From: CAVPTL01 sp963708725
Lineage (GTDB): Bacteria; Actinomycetota; Thermoleophilia; Gaiellales; JAICJC01
Length of the DNA: 64,000 nucleotides
Assembly (NCBI GenBank): GCA_963708725.1
Contig: CAVPTL010000014.1
Location: forward strand, 434,001 to 498,000
Direction: 5' to 3'
Position 1 is the stretch's first letter. Each line of letters opens with the position of its first letter. The position numbers were made by a program, and so were the translations under genes. Positions 1 through 8,721 of this stretch are shown piece after piece. The notes beneath the pieces are model-generated. The model did no database searches. It saw only the letters and a program-made list of their open reading frames with translations, and was not told the DNA's origin.

Positions 1-447
1 GGCAAAGCTCGCGACGTTGGTGATTTCGACCGAGCTACAGCGGCCGTCCTCACAGCTCGCCCGGGCCTCGATCACGCCTCCGGGCGCCTCCAGCCGAAGC
101 ACCGTCTCGGGCTCCTGCATCTCGACCATGCCGGTCTCGAGCAGCACCGTGGCGGTACAGATCGCGTTTGATCCCGACATCGCGGGATACTCGGTCGGCT
201 CCATGATGATGAATCCCGCGGCGCAGCCGGGCACCCGGGACGGGACGATCAGATTGGCGTGCACCGCCACGCTGCCGCGTGGTTCGTGCAGGAGCAGCCG
301 CCGCAGCCCGTCACCATCGCGGGCCAGCGTGGTCATCCGATCGAATACGGTGTCACCTTCGGGCGCCGGCACACCGCCGGTGACGACGTTCCCAATCTCG
401 CCGCCCGCATGACAGCCCACCACAGTGATTGCCCGTTGAGTCCGCAC
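1..447 (-). CDS. proline racemase family protein (N-terminal part; runs off the window)
   Basis: The first 149 codons of a proline racemase superfamily enzyme are visible; the rest lies beyond base 1. The N-terminus reads MRTQRAITVVGCHAGGE followed by IGNVVTGGV, the usual opening of the family. HEPRG and GFIIMEPTEYPAMSGS follow. In proline racemases the first catalytic residue is Cys in an MCG motif; here it is MSG, so Ser replaces Cys. Ser/Cys pairs are known in the 4-hydroxyproline epimerase branch, so a hydroxyproline-type substrate is more likely than proline. The second catalytic residue is outside the window. The GTG start at 447 was chosen because it gives the full family N-terminus. 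The start faces the SulP gene head to head, with only about 23 bases between them. Confidence 0.85.
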   Translation of the reverse strand, partial: MRTQRAITVVGCHAGGEIGNVVTGGVPAPEGDTVFDRMTTLARDGDGLRRLLLHEPRGSVAVHANLIVPSRVPGCAAGFIIMEPTEYPAMSGSNAICTATVLLETGMVEMQEPETVLRLEAPGGVIEARASCEDGRCSSVEITNVASFA

Positions 448-470
448 CGGTGCCCGCGAGGATACCGAGC

Positions 471-2162
471 GTGAGCCTGCGGCTGCGCGAGCGAGTGCGA
501 TCGGTCGCGCCGGATCGCGGCACCGTCAAGGAAGATGCACTCGCCGGGCTCCCGGTTGCGGTCGGCGGTGTCCCCGACGGCATGGCCGCCGCGGTGCTCG
601 CCGGCGTGAACCCGGTGTATGGGCTGTATGCGAGCTTCGTCGGCCCGATCGCGGGCGGCCTTGGGTCGAGCACTCAGCTGATGGTGATCACCACCACCAG
701 CGCCGCCGCCCTGACCGCGGGCTCGACGCTGAACGACGTCACCGCCGCCGACCGTCCCGAGGTGCTGGTGCTGCTGACGCTGATGGCCGGAGTGATGATG
801 GTCGCAGCGGGAGTGCTCAAGCTCGGGCGCTATACCCGGTTCGTCTCGATCTCGGTCATGATCGGGTTTCTCACCGGGGTTGCCACCAACATCATCCTCG
901 GCCAGCTCCCGAACCTCACGGGCGCGAGTGTCACCGGCTCGACCGCGGTGGCCAAGGCCTGGAATCTGATCACCCATCCTGGCCAGATCGAGCTGGCCTC
1001 GACGGCGGTCGGGCTGGCCGCGCTCGCGATCGTGGCATTCACAGCGCGCACGCGACTACGACCCTATGCGGCGGTGTTTGGGCTGGTGATACCCACGATC
1101 GCCACACTCGGAGTGGACAGCATCGCTCGCGTCCAGGACGACGGCAAGATCCCGACCGGCGTGCCGCTCCCCCACCTGCCCGACCTGTCGGTGTTCAGTC
1201 CCGACCTGCTCGCCGGAGCCGCGGCAATCGCCGTGCTCGTGCTGGTGCAGGGCGCCGGAGTCGCCGAGTCGGCACCCAACCCGAGTGGAAAACCGTCCCG
1301 AATCGACCGCGACTTCCTGGCCGCGGGTGCCGCCAACCTCGCCTCGGCGATCTTTCGTGGCCTGCCCGTGGGCGGCTCTGTCGGACAGACGGCGCTCAAC
1401 CTCGCTGCGGGGGCGCGTTCGCGCTGGGCGGCGATCTTCGCCGGCTTCTGGATGCTCGCGGTTCTCGTCGTCTTTTCGGGGATCGTGGGCAAAGTCGCGA
1501 TTCCGACTCTGGCCGGCATCCTGATCTACGCCGCCGTGCGTTCGATCCGGATCCCCGAGATCCAGGCGATCCTGCGTACCGGCTCGACCTCACAGGTCGC
1601 GATAGTGACCACGTATCTCTCGACGCTCTTCCTGCCGATCGCCGCCGCGGTCGGGATCGGGGTGGCGCTCTCACTCCTGCTCCAGCTCAATCGCGACGCA
1701 CTCGACCTCACCATCGTCGAGCTGGTGCCCGCCGGCGACACGTTCGAGGAGCGGCCCGCGCCCGACCGGTTGCCCAGCCATCAGGTCACCGTGCTTCACG
1801 TCTACGGCAGCCTGTTCTACGCCGGAGCGCGCACGCTCCAAGCGCACCTCCCCGACCCGGCCGGCGCCGAGGAGCCGGTGGTGGTATTGCGGTTGCGCGG
1901 ACGAAGCACGCTCGGCGCCACCGCGTTTCTCGTGCTGGGCTCCTACGCCGAGCGGCTACGCGCCGTCGGCGGACGCCTGTATCTCAGCGGCGTCGACCCG
2001 ACGCTGATCGAGCAGATGGCCCGTTCACGGCGGGTCGAGGCCGCCGGCAAGGTGGAGGTGTACGCTGCCACGCCGCGACTCGGCGAGTCGACGCTCGAGG
2101 CCTACGAGGACGCCGAACACTGGCTGATCTCAGCCGACGCGCACGAGTCTCAGGACGTGTAA
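471..2162 (+). CDS. SulP/SLC26 family anion transporter with C-terminal STAS domain
   Basis: Polytopic inner-membrane transporter of about 563 residues, expected to carry sulfate or another small anion such as bicarbonate. The N-terminus reads AGLPVAVGGVPDGMAAAVLAGVNPVYGLYASFVGP, the family signature before the first membrane helices. A run of roughly ten to twelve hydrophobic segments continues to about residue 400. The last 130 residues form a STAS domain, whose core includes VVVLRLRGRSTLGATAF. GTG at 471 is preferred because AGGA lies 8 bases upstream; GTG at 450 and TTG at 429 are in frame but would overlap the divergent racemase gene. The 3' end overlaps the convergent citryl-CoA-lyase-like gene by 13 bases. 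The anion cannot be read from the sequence. Confidence 0.9.
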   Translation: MSLRLRERVRSVAPDRGTVKEDALAGLPVAVGGVPDGMAAAVLAGVNPVYGLYASFVGPIAGGLGSSTQLMVITTTSAAALTAGSTLNDVTAADRPEVLVLLTLMAGVMMVAAGVLKLGRYTRFVSISVMIGFLTGVATNIILGQLPNLTGASVTGSTAVAKAWNLITHPGQIELASTAVGLAALAIVAFTARTRLRPYAAVFGLVIPTIATLGVDSIARVQDDGKIPTGVPLPHLPDLSVFSPDLLAGAAAIAVLVLVQGAGVAESAPNPSGKPSRIDRDFLAAGAANLASAIFRGLPVGGSVGQTALNLAAGARSRWAAIFAGFWMLAVLVVFSGIVGKVAIPTLAGILIYAAVRSIRIPEIQAILRTGSTSQVAIVTTYLSTLFLPIAAAVGIGVALSLLLQLNRDALDLTIVELVPAGDTFEERPAPDRLPSHQVTVLHVYGSLFYAGARTLQAHLPDPAGAEEPVVVLRLRGRSTLGATAFLVLGSYAERLRAVGGRLYLSGVDPTLIEQMARSRRVEAAGKVEVYAATPRLGESTLEAYEDAEHWLISADAHESQDV

Positions 2163-2896
2163 TGCGCCCGGCGATCGACCTCGCGGAACAGCTCCATCCC
2201 GATTGGGTGTTCGATCTCCTCGGCCAGGTGGGCAACGATGCCCGCCGTGCGCGCGATCAGCGCGAACCCACGCACGATGGACGGAGTGAAGCCGAGGTCG
2301 GCGAGCGCCGCCCCACCCACTCCGGCGCCGTTGATCGGAAGCGCGCGCCCGGTCTGATCGGCGTGGGCGGCGGCCACCAGCCGGAGCGCTCGCAAGTTCT
2401 GGCCAAGCTGCCCACTCTCCTCGGCGATCGCATACATGCGCGGGGTGCGCGGGTCCTCCAGCTTGTGCACTGGATGACCGAGCCCCGGCACCCGCCGGCC
2501 GGCCGCGATCCGCGCGCGCACCGCGGCCTCAGCGCCGGCTCGATCCTCGATCCCCTCGAGGAACAGCGCGGTGTCTTCGACCACGCCCAGGAACACGCTG
2601 CCGGCACCCAGAAGGCCCGCGGCAACAGCACCCTGGAGCGACTCCGGCGCCCCGGTGTGCGTGAGCCGGGCCGCGAGCACGGTCGGCGTCAGCCCATGAT
2701 CGGCCAGCGACACCAGCACCGCGTCGAGCATCCGCGCCTGCCCGGCGGTGGGTCGCTCGCCGCGCACGAGCAGGTAGACGACCTCGGTAAACGTCATCCG
2801 GCCCATCAGGTCGTCGGCCAGGTTGTGACCGCGGATGGTGATCGTATCGGCGGTCGTGGCACCGATACCGGTGCGCAGCCAGTCGTCGTCGCTCAT
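2150..2896 (-). CDS. citryl-CoA lyase-like / short citrate synthase family protein
   Basis: A 248-residue protein of the citrate synthase fold in its short form, the size typical of citryl-CoA lyases (citryl-CoA to acetyl-CoA and oxaloacetate) and well below the roughly 370-430 residues of full citrate synthases. Visible signatures are ITIRGHNLADDLMGRMTF near the N-terminus, HTGAPESLQGAVAAGLLGAG in the middle and GLGHPVHKLEDPRTPRM toward the C-terminus, the last holding a conserved active-site His. The usual NVDGA segment reads PINGAGVGG, so the Asp normally seen there is missing and the reaction may differ. The ATG overlaps the stop of the upstream acyl-CoA synthetase (ATGA), so the two are probably translated together and handle the same CoA ester. 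Confidence 0.75.
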   Translation of the reverse strand: MSDDDWLRTGIGATTADTITIRGHNLADDLMGRMTFTEVVYLLVRGERPTAGQARMLDAVLVSLADHGLTPTVLAARLTHTGAPESLQGAVAAGLLGAGSVFLGVVEDTALFLEGIEDRAGAEAAVRARIAAGRRVPGLGHPVHKLEDPRTPRMYAIAEESGQLGQNLRALRLVAAAHADQTGRALPINGAGVGGAALADLGFTPSIVRGFALIARTAGIVAHLAEEIEHPIGMELFREVDRRAHYTS

Positions 2897-4371
2897 GCGA
2901 AATCAGCCTCCTGGGCGGTGCGGTCACGGTCGAGCCGATGCTTCGCCACACGACCGGTGGGGGTACGGGGAAGGTCGGTCACGGCCTCAAGGTAGCGCGG
3001 CAGCTTGAACGGCGTGAGGACCGCGGCTGCGCAGGCGCGGATCTCGCCGAGGTCGGCCGCGGCCGGATCGCCCACAAGCACGAACGCCTTGATGTCCTCC
3101 TCGGAGAGGTCGGACGGAACGCCGATCACGGCGGCCTCCAACACATCGGGGTGTGTCAGCAGCGCGTCCTCGATCTCACCGGGCGCAACGTTCTCGCCGC
3201 GGCGCCGGATCACCTCCTTGCGCCGGCCGAGGAAGGTGTAGGTGCCGTCGGCGTTCGGCTCGACCAGGTCGCCGGTGCGAAGCCAGCCGTCGGCGGCCAG
3301 CACCTCCGACGTCTCGTCCGGCATGCCCCAATACCCCAACATCACGGCCGGGTTGCGCAGCTGAAGTTCTCCATCAACCACGCGACCCTCGTTGACCACG
3401 CCCAGACGGGGGTGCTGGCGGATGCTCCCAAGGGTGCCGTACGGGCGCGTGCCGCGAGCCCAGATCGTGCCGTACGGCGTCTCGGACATGGCATATCCCG
3501 CGACGATCCGAAGTCCAAACCGGGTCTCGATCTCGAGTTGTCGCTCACGTGTCGGCGCCGGGCCCGTGTAGCACAGCCGCAGAGGGTTATCGGCGTCGTC
3601 GGGTCGCGACGGTTGGCGCATCAGGATCTCGAGCATCGCGCCGATGGCATTGAACTCGGTCGCACCGTGGCGACGCGCCGAATCGATGAATCCGCTCGCC
3701 GAGAACCGCGGCAACAAGGCAAAGCTCGCGCCCGCCGCCACCGAGCCGAGCATCGAGTAGGCCGGCGCGTTGATGTGAAAGAGCGGCAGCGAGGTCATCA
3801 AGCGATCATCCGGCCCAAGCTCCATCCACCAGGGAAACCCTTCCCCCGCCATGGTGTAGGCGCGCTGGGTCTGGGTGACGAGCTTCGAGCGACCGGTGGT
3901 GCCCGACGTCGGGATCAACACGACCGGGTCGTCCGCACGAGGTCGTCGATCGGCTGCAACATCCCCGGCGCGTTCGTACAGCGCGGCGATCTCGACGTGC
4001 CCACGCGCGACGATGACGCTCGGCTGGGTCTGATCGATCAGGCCGGCGAGCTCGGACTCGGTGGCCTTCGGATTGACCGTCACCAGGATCGTGCCGGCAT
4101 AGGCCGAGGCAAGCCACAGGAACACGTGCTCGGGGGTGCTGGGCATGGTCGCCAACACGACGTCTCCGCGCACCAGCCCGAGATCCTCGAGCGCCGCAGC
4201 GGCCCGGCCGATGCACTCGCGCGTCTCCGCCCACGTGAACACGCTGTCCTCATACACCAGCCACGTCTGCGTCGGATCGGCTTCGACCCGCGCCTCACAC
4301 AACTCCCAGATCGTCTCCGGGGCCGAGGCGCCCGGATGACCGATAGGGTGCGGATCGTGGGACGGCGGCAT
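2893..4371 (-). CDS. AMP-dependent acyl-CoA synthetase/ligase
   Basis: About 492 residues of the ANL (acyl-CoA synthetase) superfamily, which activates a carboxylic acid through an acyl-adenylate and transfers it to CoA. The P-loop reads VLIPTSGTTGRSKLV. Later motifs are GYAMSETPYGT, LRTGDLVEPNADGTYTFLGRRKEVIRRRGENV (hinge and adenylate-binding region) and PRTPTGRVAKHRL, which holds the C-terminal catalytic Lys. The ATG at 4371 gives a natural start (MPPSHDPHPIGHPG); the open frame further upstream is antisense to another gene. The start overlaps the divergent deacetylase start by about 36 bases. It overlaps the downstream citryl-CoA-lyase-like gene by ATGA. The acid substrate is unknown. Confidence 0.88.
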   Translation of the reverse strand: MPPSHDPHPIGHPGASAPETIWELCEARVEADPTQTWLVYEDSVFTWAETRECIGRAAAALEDLGLVRGDVVLATMPSTPEHVFLWLASAYAGTILVTVNPKATESELAGLIDQTQPSVIVARGHVEIAALYERAGDVAADRRPRADDPVVLIPTSGTTGRSKLVTQTQRAYTMAGEGFPWWMELGPDDRLMTSLPLFHINAPAYSMLGSVAAGASFALLPRFSASGFIDSARRHGATEFNAIGAMLEILMRQPSRPDDADNPLRLCYTGPAPTRERQLEIETRFGLRIVAGYAMSETPYGTIWARGTRPYGTLGSIRQHPRLGVVNEGRVVDGELQLRNPAVMLGYWGMPDETSEVLAADGWLRTGDLVEPNADGTYTFLGRRKEVIRRRGENVAPGEIEDALLTHPDVLEAAVIGVPSDLSEEDIKAFVLVGDPAAADLGEIRACAAAVLTPFKLPRYLEAVTDLPRTPTGRVAKHRLDRDRTAQEADFA

Positions 4372-5304
4372 CGACGCAAGGATATCTGGGCACCCCGGCC
4401 ACGCCGGCGACGTCGCCGGATCGCGCTTTGGGCTGTGCTGGTGGCAGCCGTGGCCATTGCCGTCGGTTGGGGTTATGCCCGCTGGACCGCGCCCGCCTCG
4501 TCGGCGCCACCGACGAGCGCCAAAAACTCGGTAACGTCGGGCGGCAACCCGCCGACGACGGCGACCTCCCAACCGCCCGCCGACACCGGGGGAGCGACCG
4601 CCTCCGCACCCGCGGGCGAGCCTGTCCCGATCCTCATGTACCACGTGATCACCAGTCCGCCCGCGGGCACGTCGCTGCCGGAGCTGTTTCTGCCCGCCGA
4701 CCAGTTCGATCAACAGATGCGCTACCTCAAAGACCACGGCTTTCACCCGGTCACGCTGGCTCAGGTGTGGAGGTACTGGACGAATGGGGCAACGCTGCCG
4801 GTTCATCCGATCGTGTTGTCGTTCGACGACGGCTACCGCAGCCAGTTCGAGGCGGCGGCGCGCACGCTGCATCGCTACGGCTGGCCCGGGGTGCTGAACC
4901 TGATCGTCGCTCACCTGCACGAGGGCACCTTCGGACTGGGCGAACACGACGTGAAGCGCATGATCGCCTGGGGTTGGGAACTCGATTCGCACACCCTCAC
5001 CCACCCCGACCTGACCACCGTCCACGGTGCGGCACTGACCGCCGAGGTCAGCGGTTCGCGGCGTCAGCTACAGCATGAGTTCGGAGTGCCCGTGGCGTTC
5101 TTCTGCTATCCCGCGGGGGCCTATGACGACGAGGTCGTCCAGGCCGTCGCGGCGGCGGGATACTCGGCTGCCACGACCACCAACGAGGGCGCCGCCGACC
5201 CCTCACAGGGCCGTTTCACGCTCGACCGGATCCGGATCAACGGTTCGACCACCGTTTCCGAGTTCGCAGCACAGCTCGAGGCGGCTCGGTCCACCGGCGG
5301 CTGA
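4336..5304 (+). CDS. polysaccharide deacetylase (NodB domain, membrane-anchored)
   Basis: About 322 residues. A basic N-terminus and one membrane segment (IALWAVLVAAVAIAVGWGYA) are followed by a Ser/Thr/Pro-rich linker and an extracytoplasmic NodB domain. Motif 1 is SFDDGY (catalytic base and metal Asp), motif 2 is SHTLTHPDL (two metal His), and motif 3 is CYPAGAYDD. Such enzymes remove N-acetyl groups from peptidoglycan or surface polysaccharide. ATG at 4336 is the first in-frame start; GTG at 4348 or 4357 is possible and would shorten the overlap with the divergent synthetase. No linked surface polysaccharide genes are visible, so the substrate is unassigned. Confidence 0.88.
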   Translation: MTDRVRIVGRRHRRKDIWAPRPRRRRRRIALWAVLVAAVAIAVGWGYARWTAPASSAPPTSAKNSVTSGGNPPTTATSQPPADTGGATASAPAGEPVPILMYHVITSPPAGTSLPELFLPADQFDQQMRYLKDHGFHPVTLAQVWRYWTNGATLPVHPIVLSFDDGYRSQFEAAARTLHRYGWPGVLNLIVAHLHEGTFGLGEHDVKRMIAWGWELDSHTLTHPDLTTVHGAALTAEVSGSRRQLQHEFGVPVAFFCYPAGAYDDEVVQAVAAAGYSAATTTNEGAADPSQGRFTLDRIRINGSTTVSEFAAQLEAARSTGG

Positions 5305-5366
5305 CGCGATCCCAATTGTTGGCAGGTAGTCTCCGAGACTTCCTCGCAGGCTCCCGGGGGTCACTC

Positions 5367-6527
5367 ATGATGCAACGCACCAGTCGTCGAAGGTTTCTCA
5401 CTGACAGCGCCGCGCTCGGCGCGGCCACACTTGGATCGGGACTCGCGTTCGACACGCTGTCAGCGATGGCAGCAACGCCCGCAACCGCCATCACGTGGGG
5501 CGCAAACGCCGTCGGCCAACTCGGAGACGGAAGCTTCAACGCCCATCTCTCCCCGCACGCTGTCCCCAGCCTTTCCGGTATCACCGGCATGCACGGCGGA
5601 CGCCAGCACGTGATCGTGCTGCGCGCCGACGGCACCGTCTGGGCCTGGGGCCACGGCCTCGATGGCCAGCTCGGCAACGGCTCGACCGCCAACCGCAACG
5701 TCCCCACCAAGGTGCACAACCTGGCCGGCGTCAAGCAGGTGCGTACCGGTCACTACCACTCGATGGCGCTGCGCACAGACGGCAGCGTGTGGACGTGGGG
5801 ACTCAACAAGTACGGCCAGCTTGGCGACGGCACCACCCAGAAGCGCACGCTGCCGGTGCGCGTCAAGGGACTTGGACCCGCGATCGCGATCGCGGGCGCC
5901 CGAGACCATTCGCTGGCCATCCTCAAGAACGGCACGGTGTGGGCGTGGGGTCTCAACCAGTACGGAAACCTTGGCACCGGCACCACCCAGAGTCACCATC
6001 TCCCGGTGCAGGTCAAGGGCTTGACCCAGATCATCGCGATCGCCGGCGGCCGAGACCACAGCCTCGCGATCAAGAAGGGCGGCGCGGTGTACGCCTGGGG
6101 CTGGAACGCGTACGGCCAGATCGGTGACGGCACCACCGTGAACCGCCACCTGCCCAAGCATGTGGCGGCGCTGACGGGGGTGGCCGCGCAGATCACCGCG
6201 GGGGCCAACCACAGCGTCGTGCGCCGAGCCGATGGCTCTGTGTGGGCGTTCGGTCAGAACAGTTACGGCCAGATCGGCGACGGCACATCGGTCGAGCGCA
6301 AGCGTCCCACCCGGGTGGTCGGAGGAGTTGCGTCGATCGGCACCGGGCGGCTTCACACGCTTGTCGTCAAGACGAATGGGACGATCTGGGCATGGGGTGC
6401 GAACTCGTTCGGCCAGCTCGGAGACGGGTCGACCCAGGATCGTCATGCGCCTGTTCGGGTGGGAGCGATCACCAACGGCTCGCGGGTGGCCGGCGGCGTG
6501 GACTACAGCGTCGCCGTCGTCGCCTGA
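5367..6527 (+). CDS. Tat-exported RCC1-repeat beta-propeller protein
   Basis: About 386 residues. The N-terminus MMQRTSRRRFLTDSAALGAA has a twin-arginine motif followed by a hydrophobic stretch, so export in folded form is expected. The rest is seven RCC1-type repeats, each carrying a WxWGxNxxGQLGDGT-like core (for example WTWGLNKYGQLGDGT and WAFGQNSYGQIGDGT), enough for one complete seven-bladed propeller. The ATG at 5367 was chosen because GGGGGT lies just upstream and the Tat signal begins there; the open frame starts 51 bases earlier. Eukaryotic RCC1 is a nucleotide exchange factor, but secreted bacterial versions have no established common function. A large inverted repeat follows the stop codon. 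Confidence 0.9.
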   Translation: MMQRTSRRRFLTDSAALGAATLGSGLAFDTLSAMAATPATAITWGANAVGQLGDGSFNAHLSPHAVPSLSGITGMHGGRQHVIVLRADGTVWAWGHGLDGQLGNGSTANRNVPTKVHNLAGVKQVRTGHYHSMALRTDGSVWTWGLNKYGQLGDGTTQKRTLPVRVKGLGPAIAIAGARDHSLAILKNGTVWAWGLNQYGNLGTGTTQSHHLPVQVKGLTQIIAIAGGRDHSLAIKKGGAVYAWGWNAYGQIGDGTTVNRHLPKHVAALTGVAAQITAGANHSVVRRADGSVWAFGQNSYGQIGDGTSVERKRPTRVVGGVASIGTGRLHTLVVKTNGTIWAWGANSFGQLGDGSTQDRHAPVRVGAITNGSRVAGGVDYSVAVVA

Positions 6528-6532
6528 GTCAG

Positions 6533-6583
6533 CGTCCCGGCCGGCACAAGGGGACGAAGTACGGGACTGCACCGGCCGGGACG
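6533..6583. repeat. perfect 12-bp inverted repeat after the RCC1-repeat gene
   Basis: CGTCCCGGCCGG at 6533-6544 and its exact complement CCGGCCGGGACG at 6572-6583 enclose a 27-base loop. It begins six bases after the RCC1 stop codon and lies between convergent genes. No T-run follows, so it is not a textbook intrinsic terminator. It could be a Rho-independent-like end, an mRNA 3' stabiliser or a protein site. Confidence 0.6.
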
Positions 6584-6638
6584 GATACGAGCATAGACGA
6601 AGATTCGCTGGGAAACTGTGTCTAAATTGAGTAAATGC

Positions 6639-7325
6639 TCACTCCGGCGCCACGAGCCGATAGCCCGCGCCGGCGGCCGTGAGGATGTACCGCGGCCGGG
6701 CGGGGTCGGGCTCGAGCTTGCGCCGTAGCTGCGACACGTACACGTGGAGAAGGTTGGATTCGCTCCCGTAGCCAGGGCCCCACACTTCGCGCAGAATCGC
6801 ACGGTGGGTGATCAGCTTGCCCTCGTTCTTGGCAAGCACCCGCAGGATCTCGAACTGGTGCGGCGTCAGATGCACCTCGGTGCCGGCCATCGTCACCAGG
6901 CGCTTGTCGAGGTCGACCACCAACTCGCCGATGGTCAACACCGGGTCGCCCGATGGCGTGACCCGGCGCAGACCGGCCCGCAGCCGGGCGAGCAGCTCGT
7001 CGATGCCCACCGGTTTGGTGACGTAGTCGTCGGCACCGGCGTCGAGCGCCGCAACCTTCTCGGCCTCGTCACCGACCGCCGAGAGCAAGATCACCGGAGC
7101 CGACGTCCAGGTGCGTAGCTCGCGGCACACATCGGTCCCGCTCCCGTCGGGAAGTACGAGGTCGAGAATCACCGCGTCGGGCGGACGCATGGCCGCCTCG
7201 GCCAACGCGGTTTCTGCCGTCTCGGCGGTCTCCACCTCGTAGCCGGCCGCACGGAGGCTGGTGCGCAGTGCTCGCAGGATCTGAGGCTCGTCATCGACCA
7301 CCAGCACCCGCTGTTTGCCGCTCAC
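6639..7325 (-). CDS. kdpE: KdpE-like OmpR-family response regulator
   Basis: A 228-residue response regulator. The receiver domain has VLVVDDEPQI, the phosphoacceptor Asp in AVILDLVLPDG, and the Lys in DDYVTKPVG. An OmpR/PhoB winged helix follows, with VHLTPHQFEILRVLAKNEGKLITH and the C-terminal GAGYRLVAPE. The closest named relative is KdpE, which switches on the high-affinity K+ pump KdpFABC, but no kdpFABC genes are in this window, so the target may differ. The GTG start overlaps the kinase stop codon (GTGTGA), so the pair is co-translated. Confidence 0.85.
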   Translation of the reverse strand: MSGKQRVLVVDDEPQILRALRTSLRAAGYEVETAETAETALAEAAMRPPDAVILDLVLPDGSGTDVCRELRTWTSAPVILLSAVGDEAEKVAALDAGADDYVTKPVGIDELLARLRAGLRRVTPSGDPVLTIGELVVDLDKRLVTMAGTEVHLTPHQFEILRVLAKNEGKLITHRAILREVWGPGYGSESNLLHVYVSQLRRKLEPDPARPRYILTAAGAGYRLVAPE

Positions 7326-8713
7326 ACGCGCACCTCGACCGGCGTCTCGGCGGGCAACGACAGCACGAACGTCGCGCCTTGGCCGGCATGGGACTCCGCC
7401 CATACCCGCCCTCCATTGGCCTCCGCGAATCCGCGCGCGATCGCAAGCCCCAAACCCGCCCCGCGCGCGTCGGCGGTCGCCGAGCCCCGCTGAAACGGGG
7501 CGAAGATCCGCTCGAGCTCGGAGGCAGGGATCCCGCCGCCGTGATCGATCACTCGCACGATGGCTTCACCCCGGGTGGTGGTCACCGCGACGCGCACCGG
7601 GTCGGTGGGCGGTGAGTACTTGAGCGCATTCTCGATCAGGTTCGCCAGTACCCGCTCCACCTGGCCGGGATCGACGCGCACCGCGACCGGCCGGTCGGGG
7701 AACGACACGTCGACCCGCGCCGCGGACTCCCCGATCTCGTCAAGAGCCTGCCCAACCAGATCGTCGAGCGGCCACAGCTCGGTGCGCGGCTGGGCGGCGC
7801 CCGCCTGCAACCGGGAGAGATCAAGCAGGTTGGCGACCAGCCGATCGAGCCGGCCGGCCTCGCTCGTAATCGTCGCCAAAAGCTCCTGACGATCGGCGCT
7901 CGAGAGCTCGAGGTCGTGCAGGGCCAGCGCCGACGACGACGTCAGGATGGCCATCAGCGGGGATCGCAGGTCGTGGCTTACCGCCCGCAGCAGCGCGGTC
8001 TTGAGCGCATCGCTGCGGCGCAGGGCCTCGGCCTCGAGCGCCTCTCGGGCGAGCCGTTCACGGTCGATCGCGACCGCGACCAACGACGCCACCGCGGGCA
8101 GCAGGCGACGGCGGATCGCCGCACCCTCGGGATCAGGATCCTCGAGGTACATCACTCCCACAACGCGCTCGCCGACCACCAACCGACATGGCTCGAGTCC
8201 GGGACGATCCAGCACCGAGGCGGTGCCCGGATCGATCGTGACCCGGTCGACCCGAAGTACGCGCGCGACTTCGGCCGAGATCCGGTCGAGCTCCGCGCTG
8301 GTCTCGGAGCGCTGGAGCAACGAGGTGGCCATGCTCGCGAGCAGCGCCGATTCGGTGGCCCGGCGCCGCGATCGCGCCGCCAGCTCGCTGACCACCACCG
8401 CAGTGAACACGAACACCACCAGAGCAACCCAGTTTCGTGAGTCCGAGACGCGGAACGTGTACACCGGGTCGAGGAAGAAGAAGTTGAACGAAAGCATCGA
8501 GGCCGCCGCGACCGCGACCCCAAACTTCGTGCCCCAGACAATCGAGATCGGGAGTACTGCAAACAGGTACAGCACGGCCAGGCCGAGTACCGGCACGGCG
8601 TCGTCGATCACGGCTACGGCGAGGGTGATCGCGCCGATTGCCAGCACGCTTGCCGCAATACCGGCACCAGTCCCCCGGCCGACCCGGTCGAGCAGCCTGG
8701 AGGCGGGATCCAT
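7322..8713 (-). CDS. short KdpD-like sensor histidine kinase (DUF4118, no N-terminal KdpD/USP domains)
   Basis: A 463-residue membrane histidine kinase. Residues about 15-115 hold four membrane helices of the DUF4118 type found in KdpD. A GAF-like linker follows, then the H-box LLRAVSHDLRSPLMAI, the N-box NLIENALKYSP and the ATP lid GGGIPASELE with GAGLGLAIARGFAEANGGRVW. Classical KdpD is near 900 residues because of N-terminal KdpD and USP domains that sense second messengers; these are absent and there is no coding trace of them upstream, where the GlsB-type gene lies only 8 bases away. It therefore probably senses a membrane signal only. It is the partner of the overlapping response regulator. 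Confidence 0.88.
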   Translation of the reverse strand: MDPASRLLDRVGRGTGAGIAASVLAIGAITLAVAVIDDAVPVLGLAVLYLFAVLPISIVWGTKFGVAVAAASMLSFNFFFLDPVYTFRVSDSRNWVALVVFVFTAVVVSELAARSRRRATESALLASMATSLLQRSETSAELDRISAEVARVLRVDRVTIDPGTASVLDRPGLEPCRLVVGERVVGVMYLEDPDPEGAAIRRRLLPAVASLVAVAIDRERLAREALEAEALRRSDALKTALLRAVSHDLRSPLMAILTSSSALALHDLELSSADRQELLATITSEAGRLDRLVANLLDLSRLQAGAAQPRTELWPLDDLVGQALDEIGESAARVDVSFPDRPVAVRVDPGQVERVLANLIENALKYSPPTDPVRVAVTTTRGEAIVRVIDHGGGIPASELERIFAPFQRGSATADARGAGLGLAIARGFAEANGGRVWAESHAGQGATFVLSLPAETPVEVRV

Positions 8714-8721
8714 CGAGCGCC

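Noticed and set aside
2938..4335. Long plus-strand open frame running into the deacetylase gene
   Set aside because: It is antisense to the well-supported acyl-CoA synthetase and has no recognisable domain before the deacetylase; high GC content makes such frames common.
5460..6572. 370-codon minus-strand frame with periodic sequence
   Set aside because: The periodicity is the reverse image of the seven RCC1 repeats on the plus strand.
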